From positions 1 to 18,290 of the forward strand of contig JAGODW010000002.1 in the NCBI GenBank assembly GCA_017998025.1: 18,290 nt of DNA. The letters are read 5' to 3'. This DNA comes from Spirochaetales bacterium. Its GTDB lineage: Bacteria > Spirochaetota > Spirochaetia > DTKZ01. Positions 7,758 through 15,039 of the stretch are shown in pieces; within the stretch, counting starts at the first letter, position 1, and each line of letters opens with the position of its first letter. The notes below the pieces were generated by a model that ran no database searches, was not told the origin of the DNA, and worked only from the letters and a program-made list of their open reading frames with translations. The position numbers and the translations under genes were made by a program.

Positions 7758-8776
7758 AAAAACTCTTGGCCCTGGGTATTTCTTCTATACCGGGCCTTAA
7801 GACTACTGAACGCCAGATCCTTTTACATACGCTGGAAACTGAAAAGGAATTTCTTGCAATAAAGCCCATTGAACTATCCTATCGATTTAATCGAAGACTA
7901 AAAAATACAATCTGGGATCCTGCACGACTTCTCCGAGAAGCTGAGCAGATTCAAGCGGCTCTAGAGAAAAAGACTGTTCAGTTCCTCACAGTGCTGGATA
8001 CATGCTATCCCCCTCAGTTAAAAGAAATATACGATCCTCCCTTTCTTCTATTTTGGAAGGGGAAACTTCCGTCCTGGAATGAAACCTTTTTAGGAATCGT
8101 AGGAACCCGGCATCCTACCGGCGGGGGACGAACTGCATCGTATCGTTTTGCAAAAGAAGCGGCAGAGATCGGTATGGTGATCGTATCCGGTATAGCACGG
8201 GGAATAGATGGAGAAGCCCATCGAGGGGCTCTGGCGGGAAGGGGAATCACCCTTGCTGTGGTAGCCCATGGTCCGGATACGGTCTATCCTCCTTCGAATA
8301 GAAAGATAGGAGAACAAATCCTGGAAACGGGGGGAGCTCTCCTTTCCGAGTATCCGCCCGGAACTACTCCCTTCCCCTACCATTTTCCGGCTCGAAACCG
8401 TATTATAAGCGGTTTGTCCCGGGGAGTTGTCGTAGTAGAAGCTCCAATCGGATCCGGAGCCTTAATAACCGCAGAGTATGCCCTGGAGCAGGGGAGGGAT
8501 CTATTTGTTCATCGGATAGGGATGGAGTCTCCCCGGGGTGAAGGTACCCGACGGTTGGTAGAGGAGGGAGCTCCCCTGGTGAACAGCAGGGAAGATCTGC
8601 TTAAAGAGTGGAACCGATGGAATGAAGGTATGCATATAACTAAGGAAGAGCAGGATGCCCCTCTCCATTTCACGGGGTCTCCTGGTACACCTGTATCTCC
8701 GGGCAAGTGGTGGGCCTACCGTCTGGAAGGTGAATTGTATCCCCTTGCTCAAGATAGGTCGGGAGAAAAGAGGTAG
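7754..8776 (+). CDS. dprA: DNA-processing protein DprA (Smf)
   Basis: DprA binds incoming single-stranded DNA and loads RecA during natural transformation; it is also kept in many bacteria not known to be competent. The 340-residue product has a divergent N-terminal region (1-75) with a possible helix-hairpin-helix segment (GISSIPGLK), a lead-in FLTVLDTCYPPQLKEIYDPP, then the Rossmann fold: GIVGTRHPTGGGR at 114-126, VSGIARGIDGEAHRGAL at 144-160, HGPDTVYPPSN at 172-182, FPARNRIISGLS at 211-222 and VVVEA at 226-230. Many homologues read GCGLD or GTGID where this has AHGPD. The last ~55 residues show no clear winged-helix domain. ATG 7754 overlaps the lipoprotein stop (ATGA), with AAGGAG upstream. 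It is followed by topA after 3 nt, an order conserved in Firmicutes too. Confidence 0.93.
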   Translation: MKKLLALGISSIPGLKTTERQILLHTLETEKEFLAIKPIELSYRFNRRLKNTIWDPARLLREAEQIQAALEKKTVQFLTVLDTCYPPQLKEIYDPPFLLFWKGKLPSWNETFLGIVGTRHPTGGGRTASYRFAKEAAEIGMVIVSGIARGIDGEAHRGALAGRGITLAVVAHGPDTVYPPSNRKIGEQILETGGALLSEYPPGTTPFPYHFPARNRIISGLSRGVVVVEAPIGSGALITAEYALEQGRDLFVHRIGMESPRGEGTRRLVEEGAPLVNSREDLLKEWNRWNEGMHITKEEQDAPLHFTGSPGTPVSPGKWWAYRLEGELYPLAQDRSGEKR

Positions 8777-8779
8777 GCC

Positions 8780-10885
8780 ATGGCAGAAAAAAAGTTTCAT
8801 ACACTACTCGTAGTTGAGTCTCCTGCTAAGGCGAAAACAATAGAAAAGTATTTAGGGAGCGGCTATACCGTAAAGGCATCGATGGGACACTTGATAGATC
8901 TTCCTAAATCACGACTTGCAATCGATGTAGAGAATAATTTTGAGCCTGAATACATCACCGTTCGAGGAAAAGCGAAGATTCTAAAAGAATTACAAACTGC
9001 TGCGAACAAAGCAGGGAATGTTTTGCTTGCTTCAGATAACGATCGAGAAGGGGAAGCAATTTCTTACCATATCCAGAATGCTTTTTTAAAGAAGAATCCG
9101 AATCTAAACATTCGGCGGATCGTATTCAATGAAATAACTCCTCAAGCGATTCGGGACGCGGTAGATCATCCTGGTGATATTTCTCTATCAAAAGTTGATG
9201 CCCAGAAAGCCCGCAGAGTACTGGACCGGATTGTGGGATATAATTTATCTCCAATTCTCTGGCAAAAAGTAAAGAATGGTCTTTCGGCAGGGCGGGTACA
9301 ATCTGTTGCGTTACGGTTGATCTGTGAACGGGAATCCGAGGTAGAATCGTTCGTTCCGGAAGAGTACTGGACTCTGGAGGTGGAGCTGTCTAAAGGGAAG
9401 GCGAGGTTCAACGCTTCTTTAATCCGGTATGGAGAAGATAAGGCTGAGTTGAAATCTTTGCAGGACGTAGAAAGGCTGATGGAAGAATTGAAGGATGCTT
9501 CTTTTATCGTTCGGGAAATAAAGGAAACAGAGAAAAGTATCCGACCGCGGCCTCCCTTCACAACTTCCCAGTTACAGCAGATGGCAGCCAACCGGCTGGG
9601 GTTTACCTCCCGAAAAACGATGCAGATAGCTCAACAATTGTACGAAGGGGTAAATATTGGGACTAGCAGGATAGGATTGATTACCTACATGCGGACCGAT
9701 TCTACCCGAATTTCACAAACAGCCCTGGAGGATGTCCGGAGTTTTTTACAAAAGAATTTTCCCCAGCAGTTGCCCGATCGACCGAATGTTTACAGTGTTG
9801 GTAAGGGAGCACAGGATGCCCATGAAGCAATCCGCCCCACCGAGGTGGAATACACTCCCTCCTATGTAAAACCCTATCTGACCCGGGACCAGTATCGTCT
9901 ATACTCCATTATCTGGGAGAGGTTCGTTTCCTCGCAGATGATCCCTGCAAAACAGAAAACGGTTTCCGTGGATATTCAGGCTAAAGAAGCATTATTCCGC
10001 GTTTCTTCCACAGTTACGCTGGAGAAAGGGTTTCAGGAAGTGCTGGATCTGCTGGCATCGAAAGAATCAGATAAAAAATTGCCGGAGTTGAAACCGGGGG
10101 AAGCAGTAAAGTTTGTACAATTTCTACCGGAACAGCACTTTACTTCTGGTCCTTCTCGCTACACCGATGCAACCATCGTAAGAGCCCTGGAGGAAAAGGG
10201 AATAGGGCGTCCTTCCACCTATGCACCGATCATTTCGGTTCTACTGGATCGATACTACGTGGTTCGTAAAAATCGGCAGCTTGTTCCTACACCCCTGGGC
10301 CGTGCGATAAATGATCTATTGGTGGGGGCATTCCCCGATGTGATCGATGTAAGCTTTACAGCTGAAATGGAATCGAAGCTGGACAAGGTTGAAGAAAATG
10401 GGATCGAATGGGTAAGTATCGTACGGGAATTCTATACACCGTTTAGGAAAAAGGTAGAACATGTCCTGGAGACCATGGAATCCATCAAAGGGGTGCTGGA
10501 TGAAGAAACTGAATTTGTATGTGAGATCTGTGGAAAAAAGATGGTAAAGAAGCTGGGAAGGTACGGGTATTTCCTGGCCTGTTCCGGTTTCCCTGCCTGT
10601 AACAATACAAAATCTATCCCTCTGGCAGATTGTCCCCGTTCCGGTTGTAATGGGAAAATCGTTGCCCGCAGAAAAGCAAAAGGGAGAGGAAAAGAGTTTT
10701 ACGGCTGCACGAATTTCCCGGCCTGCGATTTTATTACGTACTACAAACCTCTGGAGACCAAGTGTCCCCGGTGTGGATGGTTCCTGGTGGAAAAATCGGA
10801 TAAGAAACAGGGGACGCATAAGGCTTGTATAAATCCAGCTTGCGATTACCTCCATTCTATGGAAGCTGAGGAAGACCATGAGTGA
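8780..10885 (+). CDS. topA: DNA topoisomerase I (type IA)
   Basis: TopA relaxes negative supercoils by a transient 5'-phosphotyrosine break. The 701-residue product opens with a Toprim domain: VVESPAKAKTIEKYLG at 11-26 and the metal-binding ASDNDREGEAISYH at 84-97 (Asp86, Asp88; many homologues have Pro where Asn87 stands). SKVDAQKARRVLDRIVGY and LSAGRVQSVALRL are classic type IA motifs. The active-site Tyr303 lies in GLITYMRTDSTRIS. HEAIRPT and KGIGRPSTYA follow. The C-terminus holds three tetracysteine zinc ribbons: about Cys581/584/601/607, Cys618/623/643/649 and Cys662/665/683/688. ATG 8780 follows the dprA stop by 3 nt with AGAGGTAGG upstream, and its end overlaps xerC by 8 nt. Length and domains are complete. 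Confidence 0.97.
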   Translation: MAEKKFHTLLVVESPAKAKTIEKYLGSGYTVKASMGHLIDLPKSRLAIDVENNFEPEYITVRGKAKILKELQTAANKAGNVLLASDNDREGEAISYHIQNAFLKKNPNLNIRRIVFNEITPQAIRDAVDHPGDISLSKVDAQKARRVLDRIVGYNLSPILWQKVKNGLSAGRVQSVALRLICERESEVESFVPEEYWTLEVELSKGKARFNASLIRYGEDKAELKSLQDVERLMEELKDASFIVREIKETEKSIRPRPPFTTSQLQQMAANRLGFTSRKTMQIAQQLYEGVNIGTSRIGLITYMRTDSTRISQTALEDVRSFLQKNFPQQLPDRPNVYSVGKGAQDAHEAIRPTEVEYTPSYVKPYLTRDQYRLYSIIWERFVSSQMIPAKQKTVSVDIQAKEALFRVSSTVTLEKGFQEVLDLLASKESDKKLPELKPGEAVKFVQFLPEQHFTSGPSRYTDATIVRALEEKGIGRPSTYAPIISVLLDRYYVVRKNRQLVPTPLGRAINDLLVGAFPDVIDVSFTAEMESKLDKVEENGIEWVSIVREFYTPFRKKVEHVLETMESIKGVLDEETEFVCEICGKKMVKKLGRYGYFLACSGFPACNNTKSIPLADCPRSGCNGKIVARRKAKGRGKEFYGCTNFPACDFITYYKPLETKCPRCGWFLVEKSDKKQGTHKACINPACDYLHSMEAEEDHE

Positions 10886-11795
10886 TCCTGTAGAAGATCG
10901 TTCCCTATACGAAACGTATATTCGATATTTGTCCCATGTCCGATTGGTATCTCCGGCAACTGTCCGGGGATATTCTCAGGATATCGAATACTTTCTACGC
11001 TGGAAAAATGAATCTCAGATGGAAGGGTTCGACTTGAAACCCGCACAAATCCGGTCATACCTGGGACAGTTGTTTCACCAGGGATTGGCACCTGGCTCGA
11101 TTAACCGAAACCTTGCCGCGCTTCGAGGTTTTTTCAAGTTTCTCCTGGACCAGGGAAAGATAAATCAAGACCCCCTGGAAGGTCTAGGAGGATTAAAAGT
11201 ATCTAAAACACTTCCTGCAATCCTTTTTGAAGAGGAAGTAGCTCGATTTCTCGATGTGGAACCGGACTCCTTCCTGGAGATCCGCAATAATGCCCTATTC
11301 GAGGTGTTGTATTCCACCGGTTGTCGGGTGGGAGAGATCGTATCCCTTCAACGGAACCAGTGGTCCAAAGAAGTCACACGGTTTCGAATCGTAGGAAAGG
11401 GGAGGAAAGAACGGCTCGTGTTTTTAGGTGAAGAAGCACAAAAAGCTTTGCTGAGATACATACCGTTGAGGGATGAAAGGGTTGCCCGATACAGGAAAGA
11501 GAGAGAATCTGCCCTATTTGTAAATGCCTTGGGGAAGAGGCTTACAGCTCGGGGCGTTGCATATGTACTGGAAAAGAGGCTGGAGAAACTGGGGATGCAA
11601 AAACCTGCCAGCCCCCATACGTTCCGTCACAGTTTTGCTACGCATGTACTAAATCGGGGAGCAGACATACGGATCGTACAGGAACTTCTAGGACACGAAC
11701 GGTTGTCCACTACTCAGGTCTATACTCATATTGGAATTGATGCATTGAAAGATCTCTATATCCATACCCATCCCCATGGGTTACGGAAGTCGTGA
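10878..11795 (+). CDS. xerC: Tyrosine recombinase, XerC-like (CodV)
   Basis: This is the second Xer-type site-specific recombinase in the window, presumed to pair with the first at dif for chromosome dimer resolution. The 305-residue product has a SAM-like DNA-binding domain (about 8-95; [18 protein letters not shown]) and a complete catalytic domain: Arg150 in [11 protein letters not shown], Lys174 in GKGRKER, His247 and Arg250 in [10 protein letters not shown], His273 in [11 protein letters not shown] and Tyr282 in VYTHI. It ends THPHGLRKS. The XerC assignment rests on its position between topA and hslV, matching codV in Bacillus. ATG 10878 overlaps topA by 8 nt, with GAGGAAG just upstream. 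The catalytic spacing is nearly identical to the copy at 5330, but the sequences are clearly divergent, so it is not a recent duplication. Confidence 0.9.
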   Translation: MSDPVEDRSLYETYIRYLSHVRLVSPATVRGYSQDIEYFLRWKNESQMEGFDLKPAQIRSYLGQLFHQGLAPGSINRNLAALRGFFKFLLDQGKINQDPLEGLGGLKVSKTLPAILFEEEVARFLDVEPDSFLEIRNNALFEVLYSTGCRVGEIVSLQRNQWSKEVTRFRIVGKGRKERLVFLGEEAQKALLRYIPLRDERVARYRKERESALFVNALGKRLTARGVAYVLEKRLEKLGMQKPASPHTFRHSFATHVLNRGADIRIVQELLGHERLSTTQVYTHIGIDALKDLYIHTHPHGLRKS

Positions 11796-11801
11796 AGGAG
11801 G
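11795..11801 (+). promoter_or_regulatory. Ribosome binding site deciding the hslV start
   Basis: AAGGAGG lies seven bases before ATG 11809 and overlaps the xerC stop. It selects this ATG over the in-frame ATG at 11776, which sits inside xerC and has no such site. Confidence 0.75.
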
Positions 11802-11808
11802 AAGCAGG

Positions 11809-12336
11809 ATGCATGGAACTACAATTCTTGCGGTTCGGAGAAACGGACATACCGCTATGGCAGGAGATGGCCAGGTTTCTATGGGAAATACGGTAATGAA
11901 AGGAAATGCACGGAAAGTGCGGAGATTGTACGAAGATAAAATACTGGTGGGATTCGCCGGTGCTACGGCCGATGCGTTTACTCTCTTCGAACGGTTTGAG
12001 ATAAAAGTAAAAGAGTACAATGGGGATATCACGCGGGCTTCAGTAGAGCTGGCAAAAGATTGGAGAACAGATAGGATCCTGCGCCGGTTAGAAGCCCTCC
12101 TGTTAGTGGCAGATAAAGAGAAGATTTTTCTCCTTTCGGGTACAGGGGATGTGATAGAACCGGAAGAAGGGGTAATCGGAATCGGCTCCGGCGGATCGTT
12201 CGCGTATGCCGCTGCTCTAGCTTTTCTACAGGCATCCGATTTACCAGCACGAGAGATTGCAGAGCGTTCTCTAAAGATAGCTTCTGGAATCTGTATCTAT
12301 ACGAACGATCGAATTATTGTGGAGGAAGTTGCATGA
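11809..12336 (+). CDS. hslV: ATP-dependent protease peptidase subunit HslV (ClpQ)
   Basis: HslV is the proteasome-beta-like N-terminal nucleophile peptidase that forms a double hexamer capped by HslU. From ATG 11809 the product is 175 residues, starting [13 protein letters not shown]. The nucleophile Thr is residue 4, so a three-residue propeptide must be removed; short propeptides of this kind occur in Firmicute and spirochaete homologues, whereas E. coli has only Met before Thr. Other landmarks are [74 protein letters not shown] and the end [15 protein letters not shown]. An in-frame upstream ATG at 11776 would add 11 unconserved residues and is rejected. The stop overlaps hslU (ATGA), as expected for co-translated partners. 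Confidence 0.96.
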   Translation: MHGTTILAVRRNGHTAMAGDGQVSMGNTVMKGNARKVRRLYEDKILVGFAGATADAFTLFERFEIKVKEYNGDITRASVELAKDWRTDRILRRLEALLLVADKEKIFLLSGTGDVIEPEEGVIGIGSGGSFAYAAALAFLQASDLPAREIAERSLKIASGICIYTNDRIIVEEVA

Positions 12337-13694
12337 GACGGATGCTGGAGGAGATGACTCCCAACCAGATTGTAGAGGAACTAGATAAGTATATTGTAGG
12401 ACAGGCTAAAGCTAAAAAAGCGGTTTCCATTGCTCTACGAAATCGGATTCGCAGAAAACGTCTTCCTCCTGAACTTCGGGATGAGGTGGCTCCAAAGAAT
12501 ATTATTATGATCGGGCCGACGGGAGTAGGAAAAACAGAAATAGCCCGAAGGATTTCAAAACTCACCGGAGCGCCTTTTATTAAGGTAGAGGCTACCAAAT
12601 ATACGGAAGTAGGATATGTAGGCCGGGATGTAGAATCGATGGTTCGAGATCTGATGTCGGTAGGAGTAGCCATGGTAAAGGCAGAACTCCAGGAAGAAGT
12701 AAGGGAGGAGGCGCTGCGGCGTACGGAAGAGATCCTCCTGGATATGCTCCTTCCCGGTATTCCTCGAACCGAGAGCGGAGAAGGAACAGAAGAAATAAGA
12801 GGATCGGAAATTCCAAACCCAACCCGAGAAAAGTTTCGGAAAAAACTGATAGAGGGAGAGCTGGATGACCGGATGGTGGAGTTACAGGTGACACAATCGG
12901 GGCTTCCCGCAGCTATTGAAATTTTTTCCGGTACCGGCTTTGAATCGATGGATCTGAATTTTGGCAACCTGGGTTCGATTTTTGGCGGGAAAAAGAAGAA
13001 ACGCCGCGTTACGGTAAAACAGGCACGGGAGATCCTCGTGGGGGAGGAAATGGAAAAACTGATCGATACAGATAGGGTTTCCGAGCTGGCCCGGGATCGG
13101 GTAGAGCAGATGGGGATCATCTTCATCGATGAGATTGACAAGATCACTTCAAAGGGAAACCGAATGGGACCTGACGTATCCAGGGAGGGAGTGCAGAGAG
13201 ATATTCTCCCCATTGTGGAAGGGAGCAAGGTGAATACGAAGTACGGCATGATTGATACTTCCCATATTCTTTTCATTGCAGCAGGAGCTTTTCATATTTC
13301 TAAACCTAGTGATTTAATCCCGGAACTCCAGGGCAGGTTTCCTATTCGGGTAGAACTGGATCCCCTTACCAAGGATGACTTTGTCCGTATTTTAACTCAG
13401 CCAGAAAATGCTCTTACAAAACAGTACAGTGAACTCTTGAAGACAGAAGGAGTAGTAGTACAGTTTGAAGATTCGGCGATTCAGCGGATTTCAGAGCTTG
13501 CGGCAGAAGTGAATGCACGCACGGAAAATATTGGAGCGCGGAGGCTTCACACTATCATGGAATTAGTGCTGGAAGATGTTTCATTCCATGCACCGGAACT
13601 ACCAGGACAGCGGATTCCCATTACGGCAGCCTATGTAGATGAACGACTTCAGAACGTAATAGAGAACCAGGATCTTAGCAGGTACATCCTATGA
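12333..13694 (+). CDS. hslU: ATP-dependent protease ATPase subunit HslU (ClpY)
   Basis: HslU is the AAA+ unfoldase that recognises, unfolds and feeds substrates to HslV. The 453-residue product is full length. It has [16 protein letters not shown] near the N-terminus, Walker A GPTGVGKT at 61-68, the pore loop GYVG at 94-97, Walker B IIFIDE at 262-267, [12 protein letters not shown] at 279-290 and an arginine-containing [11 protein letters not shown] region. The intermediate domain (about 110-240) is the variable part and includes a basic KKKKRR run near 220-225. The C-terminus DLSRYIL is the tail that docks into HslV and activates it. ATG 12333 has GGAGGAAG upstream; an ATG three codons on is possible. 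The stop TGA is followed by the 55-nt gap before flgB. Confidence 0.97.
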   Translation: MRRMLEEMTPNQIVEELDKYIVGQAKAKKAVSIALRNRIRRKRLPPELRDEVAPKNIIMIGPTGVGKTEIARRISKLTGAPFIKVEATKYTEVGYVGRDVESMVRDLMSVGVAMVKAELQEEVREEALRRTEEILLDMLLPGIPRTESGEGTEEIRGSEIPNPTREKFRKKLIEGELDDRMVELQVTQSGLPAAIEIFSGTGFESMDLNFGNLGSIFGGKKKKRRVTVKQAREILVGEEMEKLIDTDRVSELARDRVEQMGIIFIDEIDKITSKGNRMGPDVSREGVQRDILPIVEGSKVNTKYGMIDTSHILFIAAGAFHISKPSDLIPELQGRFPIRVELDPLTKDDFVRILTQPENALTKQYSELLKTEGVVVQFEDSAIQRISELAAEVNARTENIGARRLHTIMELVLEDVSFHAPELPGQRIPITAAYVDERLQNVIENQDLSRYIL

Positions 13695-13700
13695 AATTTC

Positions 13701-13727
13701 TAAGGAGAGAGAAAATCCCGCCGAGGA
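13701..13727 (+). promoter_or_regulatory. Possible sigma-28-type promoter before flgB
   Basis: TAAGGAGA, then exactly 11 bases, then GCCGAGGA. The flagellar sigma-28 consensus is TAAAGTTT-N11-GCCGATAA. The -10 part matches 6 of 8 and the -35 part 4 of 8, with ideal spacing, in the largest gap of the window and just before the flagellar genes. A start about seven bases downstream would leave a leader of roughly 16 nt, just covering the ribosome site. The purine-rich composition here could give the match by chance. Confidence 0.35.
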
Positions 13728-13735
13728 TAGAAGAA

Positions 13736-13740
13736 GGGGG
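13736..13740 (+). promoter_or_regulatory. Ribosome binding site of flgB
   Basis: GGGGG preceded by AAGAA, nine bases before ATG 13750. It is the only purine-rich site at a workable distance and supports 13750 over the internal ATG at 13765. Confidence 0.55.
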
Positions 13741-13749
13741 TAACTAGAT

Positions 13750-14184
13750 ATGTTTATTGAAAACATGTTTACCGGCAACAGTTTTGGGAAAACCCTGGAC
13801 ATTCTGCACCGGAGTTTAGATGTCAACCTGTATCGGCGGGATGTAATTTCAAATAACATTGCAAACTCGGATACACCGCACTATAAGCGGTCTGTAGTGA
13901 ACTTTGAATCTGCCCTGAAGGCAGCCCTTGCCTCAGAGGAACCCTCCATCCGGCTCAAACCTTTCCTTACGGATTCTCGTCACATTCCCTTTGATCGGCG
14001 GATCGATTATAGAACCGTACGACCCCGGAAGGTGCTGGATTTCCTGACAACTTCAAAAAATAATGGAAATAACGTGGATATTGAGCAAGAGGCAATGGAT
14101 GCACTCCATAACCAGCTTCAGTACCAGTTAATGACTCAGGTAGTGGCAAGCCATTACAACCAGGTGAACCTGGTTCTGAGATAA
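13750..14184 (+). CDS. flgB: Flagellar proximal rod protein FlgB
   Basis: FlgB forms part of the proximal rod that crosses the periplasm from the MS-ring; it is exported by the flagellar type III apparatus without a cleaved signal. The 144-residue product carries the rod-protein N-terminal motif DVISNNIANSDTPHYKRS (about 31-48) and FESALKAAL. The C-terminal part (NVDIEQEAMDAL, then YQLMTQVVASHYNQVNLVLR) makes the conserved coiled-coil-forming helix of axial proteins. It is the first gene of the flagellar cluster, with flgC starting 14 nt after its stop. In spirochaetes the product serves periplasmic flagella. Confidence 0.95.
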   Translation: MFIENMFTGNSFGKTLDILHRSLDVNLYRRDVISNNIANSDTPHYKRSVVNFESALKAALASEEPSIRLKPFLTDSRHIPFDRRIDYRTVRPRKVLDFLTTSKNNGNNVDIEQEAMDALHNQLQYQLMTQVVASHYNQVNLVLR

Positions 14185-14198
14185 GGGAGGACTAACCG

Positions 14199-14657
14199 AT
14201 GGGATTGTATTCTTCAATTAATATTGCTGCTTCCGGACTAACAGCTCAGCGGCTACGATTGGATGTTATCTCAGATAATCTTGCCAATGCCAATACAACC
14301 CGAACTACTGAAGGAGGCCCCTTTCGAAGAAGTCGGGTAATCTTTCGGCCCAGGGTCGACCAACCGTACTGGAAAAGCGTGTTTCTTCCCCGGGCTTTGG
14401 AAAATGAAGCAGGCAAAGGAGTGCGGGTCGTAAAGGTTGAGAAAGATTTTTCCGATCCACCCCGGTTGGTATACGATCCCACCCATCCGGATGCGATAAA
14501 ATCAGGACCCCGGGCCGGGTACGTTGAATACCCCAATGTAAATATTGTCACTGAAATGGTGGATATGATCGCCGCTTCCCGTTCGTATGAAGCGAACGTT
14601 GCAGTGATCAATGGATCGAGAAGTATGTTTTTAAAAGCACTTGAGATAGGCAGGTAA
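14199..14657 (+). CDS. flgC: Flagellar proximal rod protein FlgC
   Basis: FlgC is a second proximal rod subunit exported by the flagellar secretion system. The 152-residue product starts MGLYSSINIAASGLTAQRLR and has the rod signature DVISDNLANANTT at 22-34. It ends with the family helix YPNVNIVTEMVDMIAASRSYEANVAVINGSR region, also typical of axial proteins. A strong GGGAGG at 14185-14190 lies eight bases before ATG 14199. fliE starts 5 nt after its stop. Confidence 0.96.
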   Translation: MGLYSSINIAASGLTAQRLRLDVISDNLANANTTRTTEGGPFRRSRVIFRPRVDQPYWKSVFLPRALENEAGKGVRVVKVEKDFSDPPRLVYDPTHPDAIKSGPRAGYVEYPNVNIVTEMVDMIAASRSYEANVAVINGSRSMFLKALEIGR

Positions 14658-14662
14658 GTTAG

Positions 14663-14992
14663 ATGGACCCTATACAGGCAGAGAGAGATGCAAAGGGGCA
14701 TCTCATTTATTTGCAAACCTCCGATCCCCGGCACTTGAAAGGATCACGAGGAGAAGCCCCTGCACAAGGCACAAAGGATTTTAAACGGATAGTGCTGGAT
14801 GAGCTTAACTCTGTGAACAACCTGCAGCAGAAAAGTATAGAGCTTTCACAGCGGTTGGTTATTGATCCGGATTCCGTGGATGTACATGATGTTACGATAG
14901 CGCTTGCAGAGGCAAATATGTCCTTGAATATCACCAAGGCGGTGGTAGACCGGGTGATCCGGGCTTATCGGGATATTATTTCTGCTCGTTGA
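14663..14992 (+). CDS. fliE: Flagellar hook-basal body adaptor FliE
   Basis: FliE joins the MS-ring (FliF) to the proximal rod and helps gate export of rod proteins. The 109-residue product has a poorly conserved polar N-terminal half and the family C-terminal motif: LNSVNNLQQKSIELSQRL, DPDSVDVHDVTIALAEAN and SLNITKAVVDRVIRAYRDI. Length is normal for FliE. The ribosome site is weak (CAGG about eight bases upstream), so translation may be coupled to flgC, whose stop is 5 nt away. Confidence 0.94.
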   Translation: MDPIQAERDAKGHLIYLQTSDPRHLKGSRGEAPAQGTKDFKRIVLDELNSVNNLQQKSIELSQRLVIDPDSVDVHDVTIALAEANMSLNITKAVVDRVIRAYRDIISAR

Positions 14993-15030
14993 TAGCGAGG
15001 AGGGTTAAAGGATTTCTATTCGTGTCATAG

Positions 15031-15037
15031 GGAGGGG
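15031..15037 (+). promoter_or_regulatory. Ribosome binding site of fliF
   Basis: GGAGGGG sits directly before ATG 15040, and an in-frame TAG at 15028 excludes any upstream start. A second purine-rich run, GCGAGGAGGG at about 14996-15004, lies earlier in the same 47-nt gap and has no start codon serving a sizeable frame. Confidence 0.6.
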
Positions 15038-15039
15038 AC

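Noticed and set aside
5330..11795. Mobile element or integron suggested by two tyrosine recombinases
   Set aside because: No inverted repeats, attachment sites, cargo genes or other transposition genes; both fit Xer housekeeping proteins embedded in a conserved operon.
11809..11820. Three-residue HslV propeptide as a novelty
   Set aside because: Short propeptides before the nucleophile Thr are known in ClpQ/HslV of Firmicutes and spirochaetes.
12314..13276. Long reverse-strand open frame opposite hslU
   Set aside because: Serine/arginine-rich shadow of the hslU coding strand; no domain or ribosome site.
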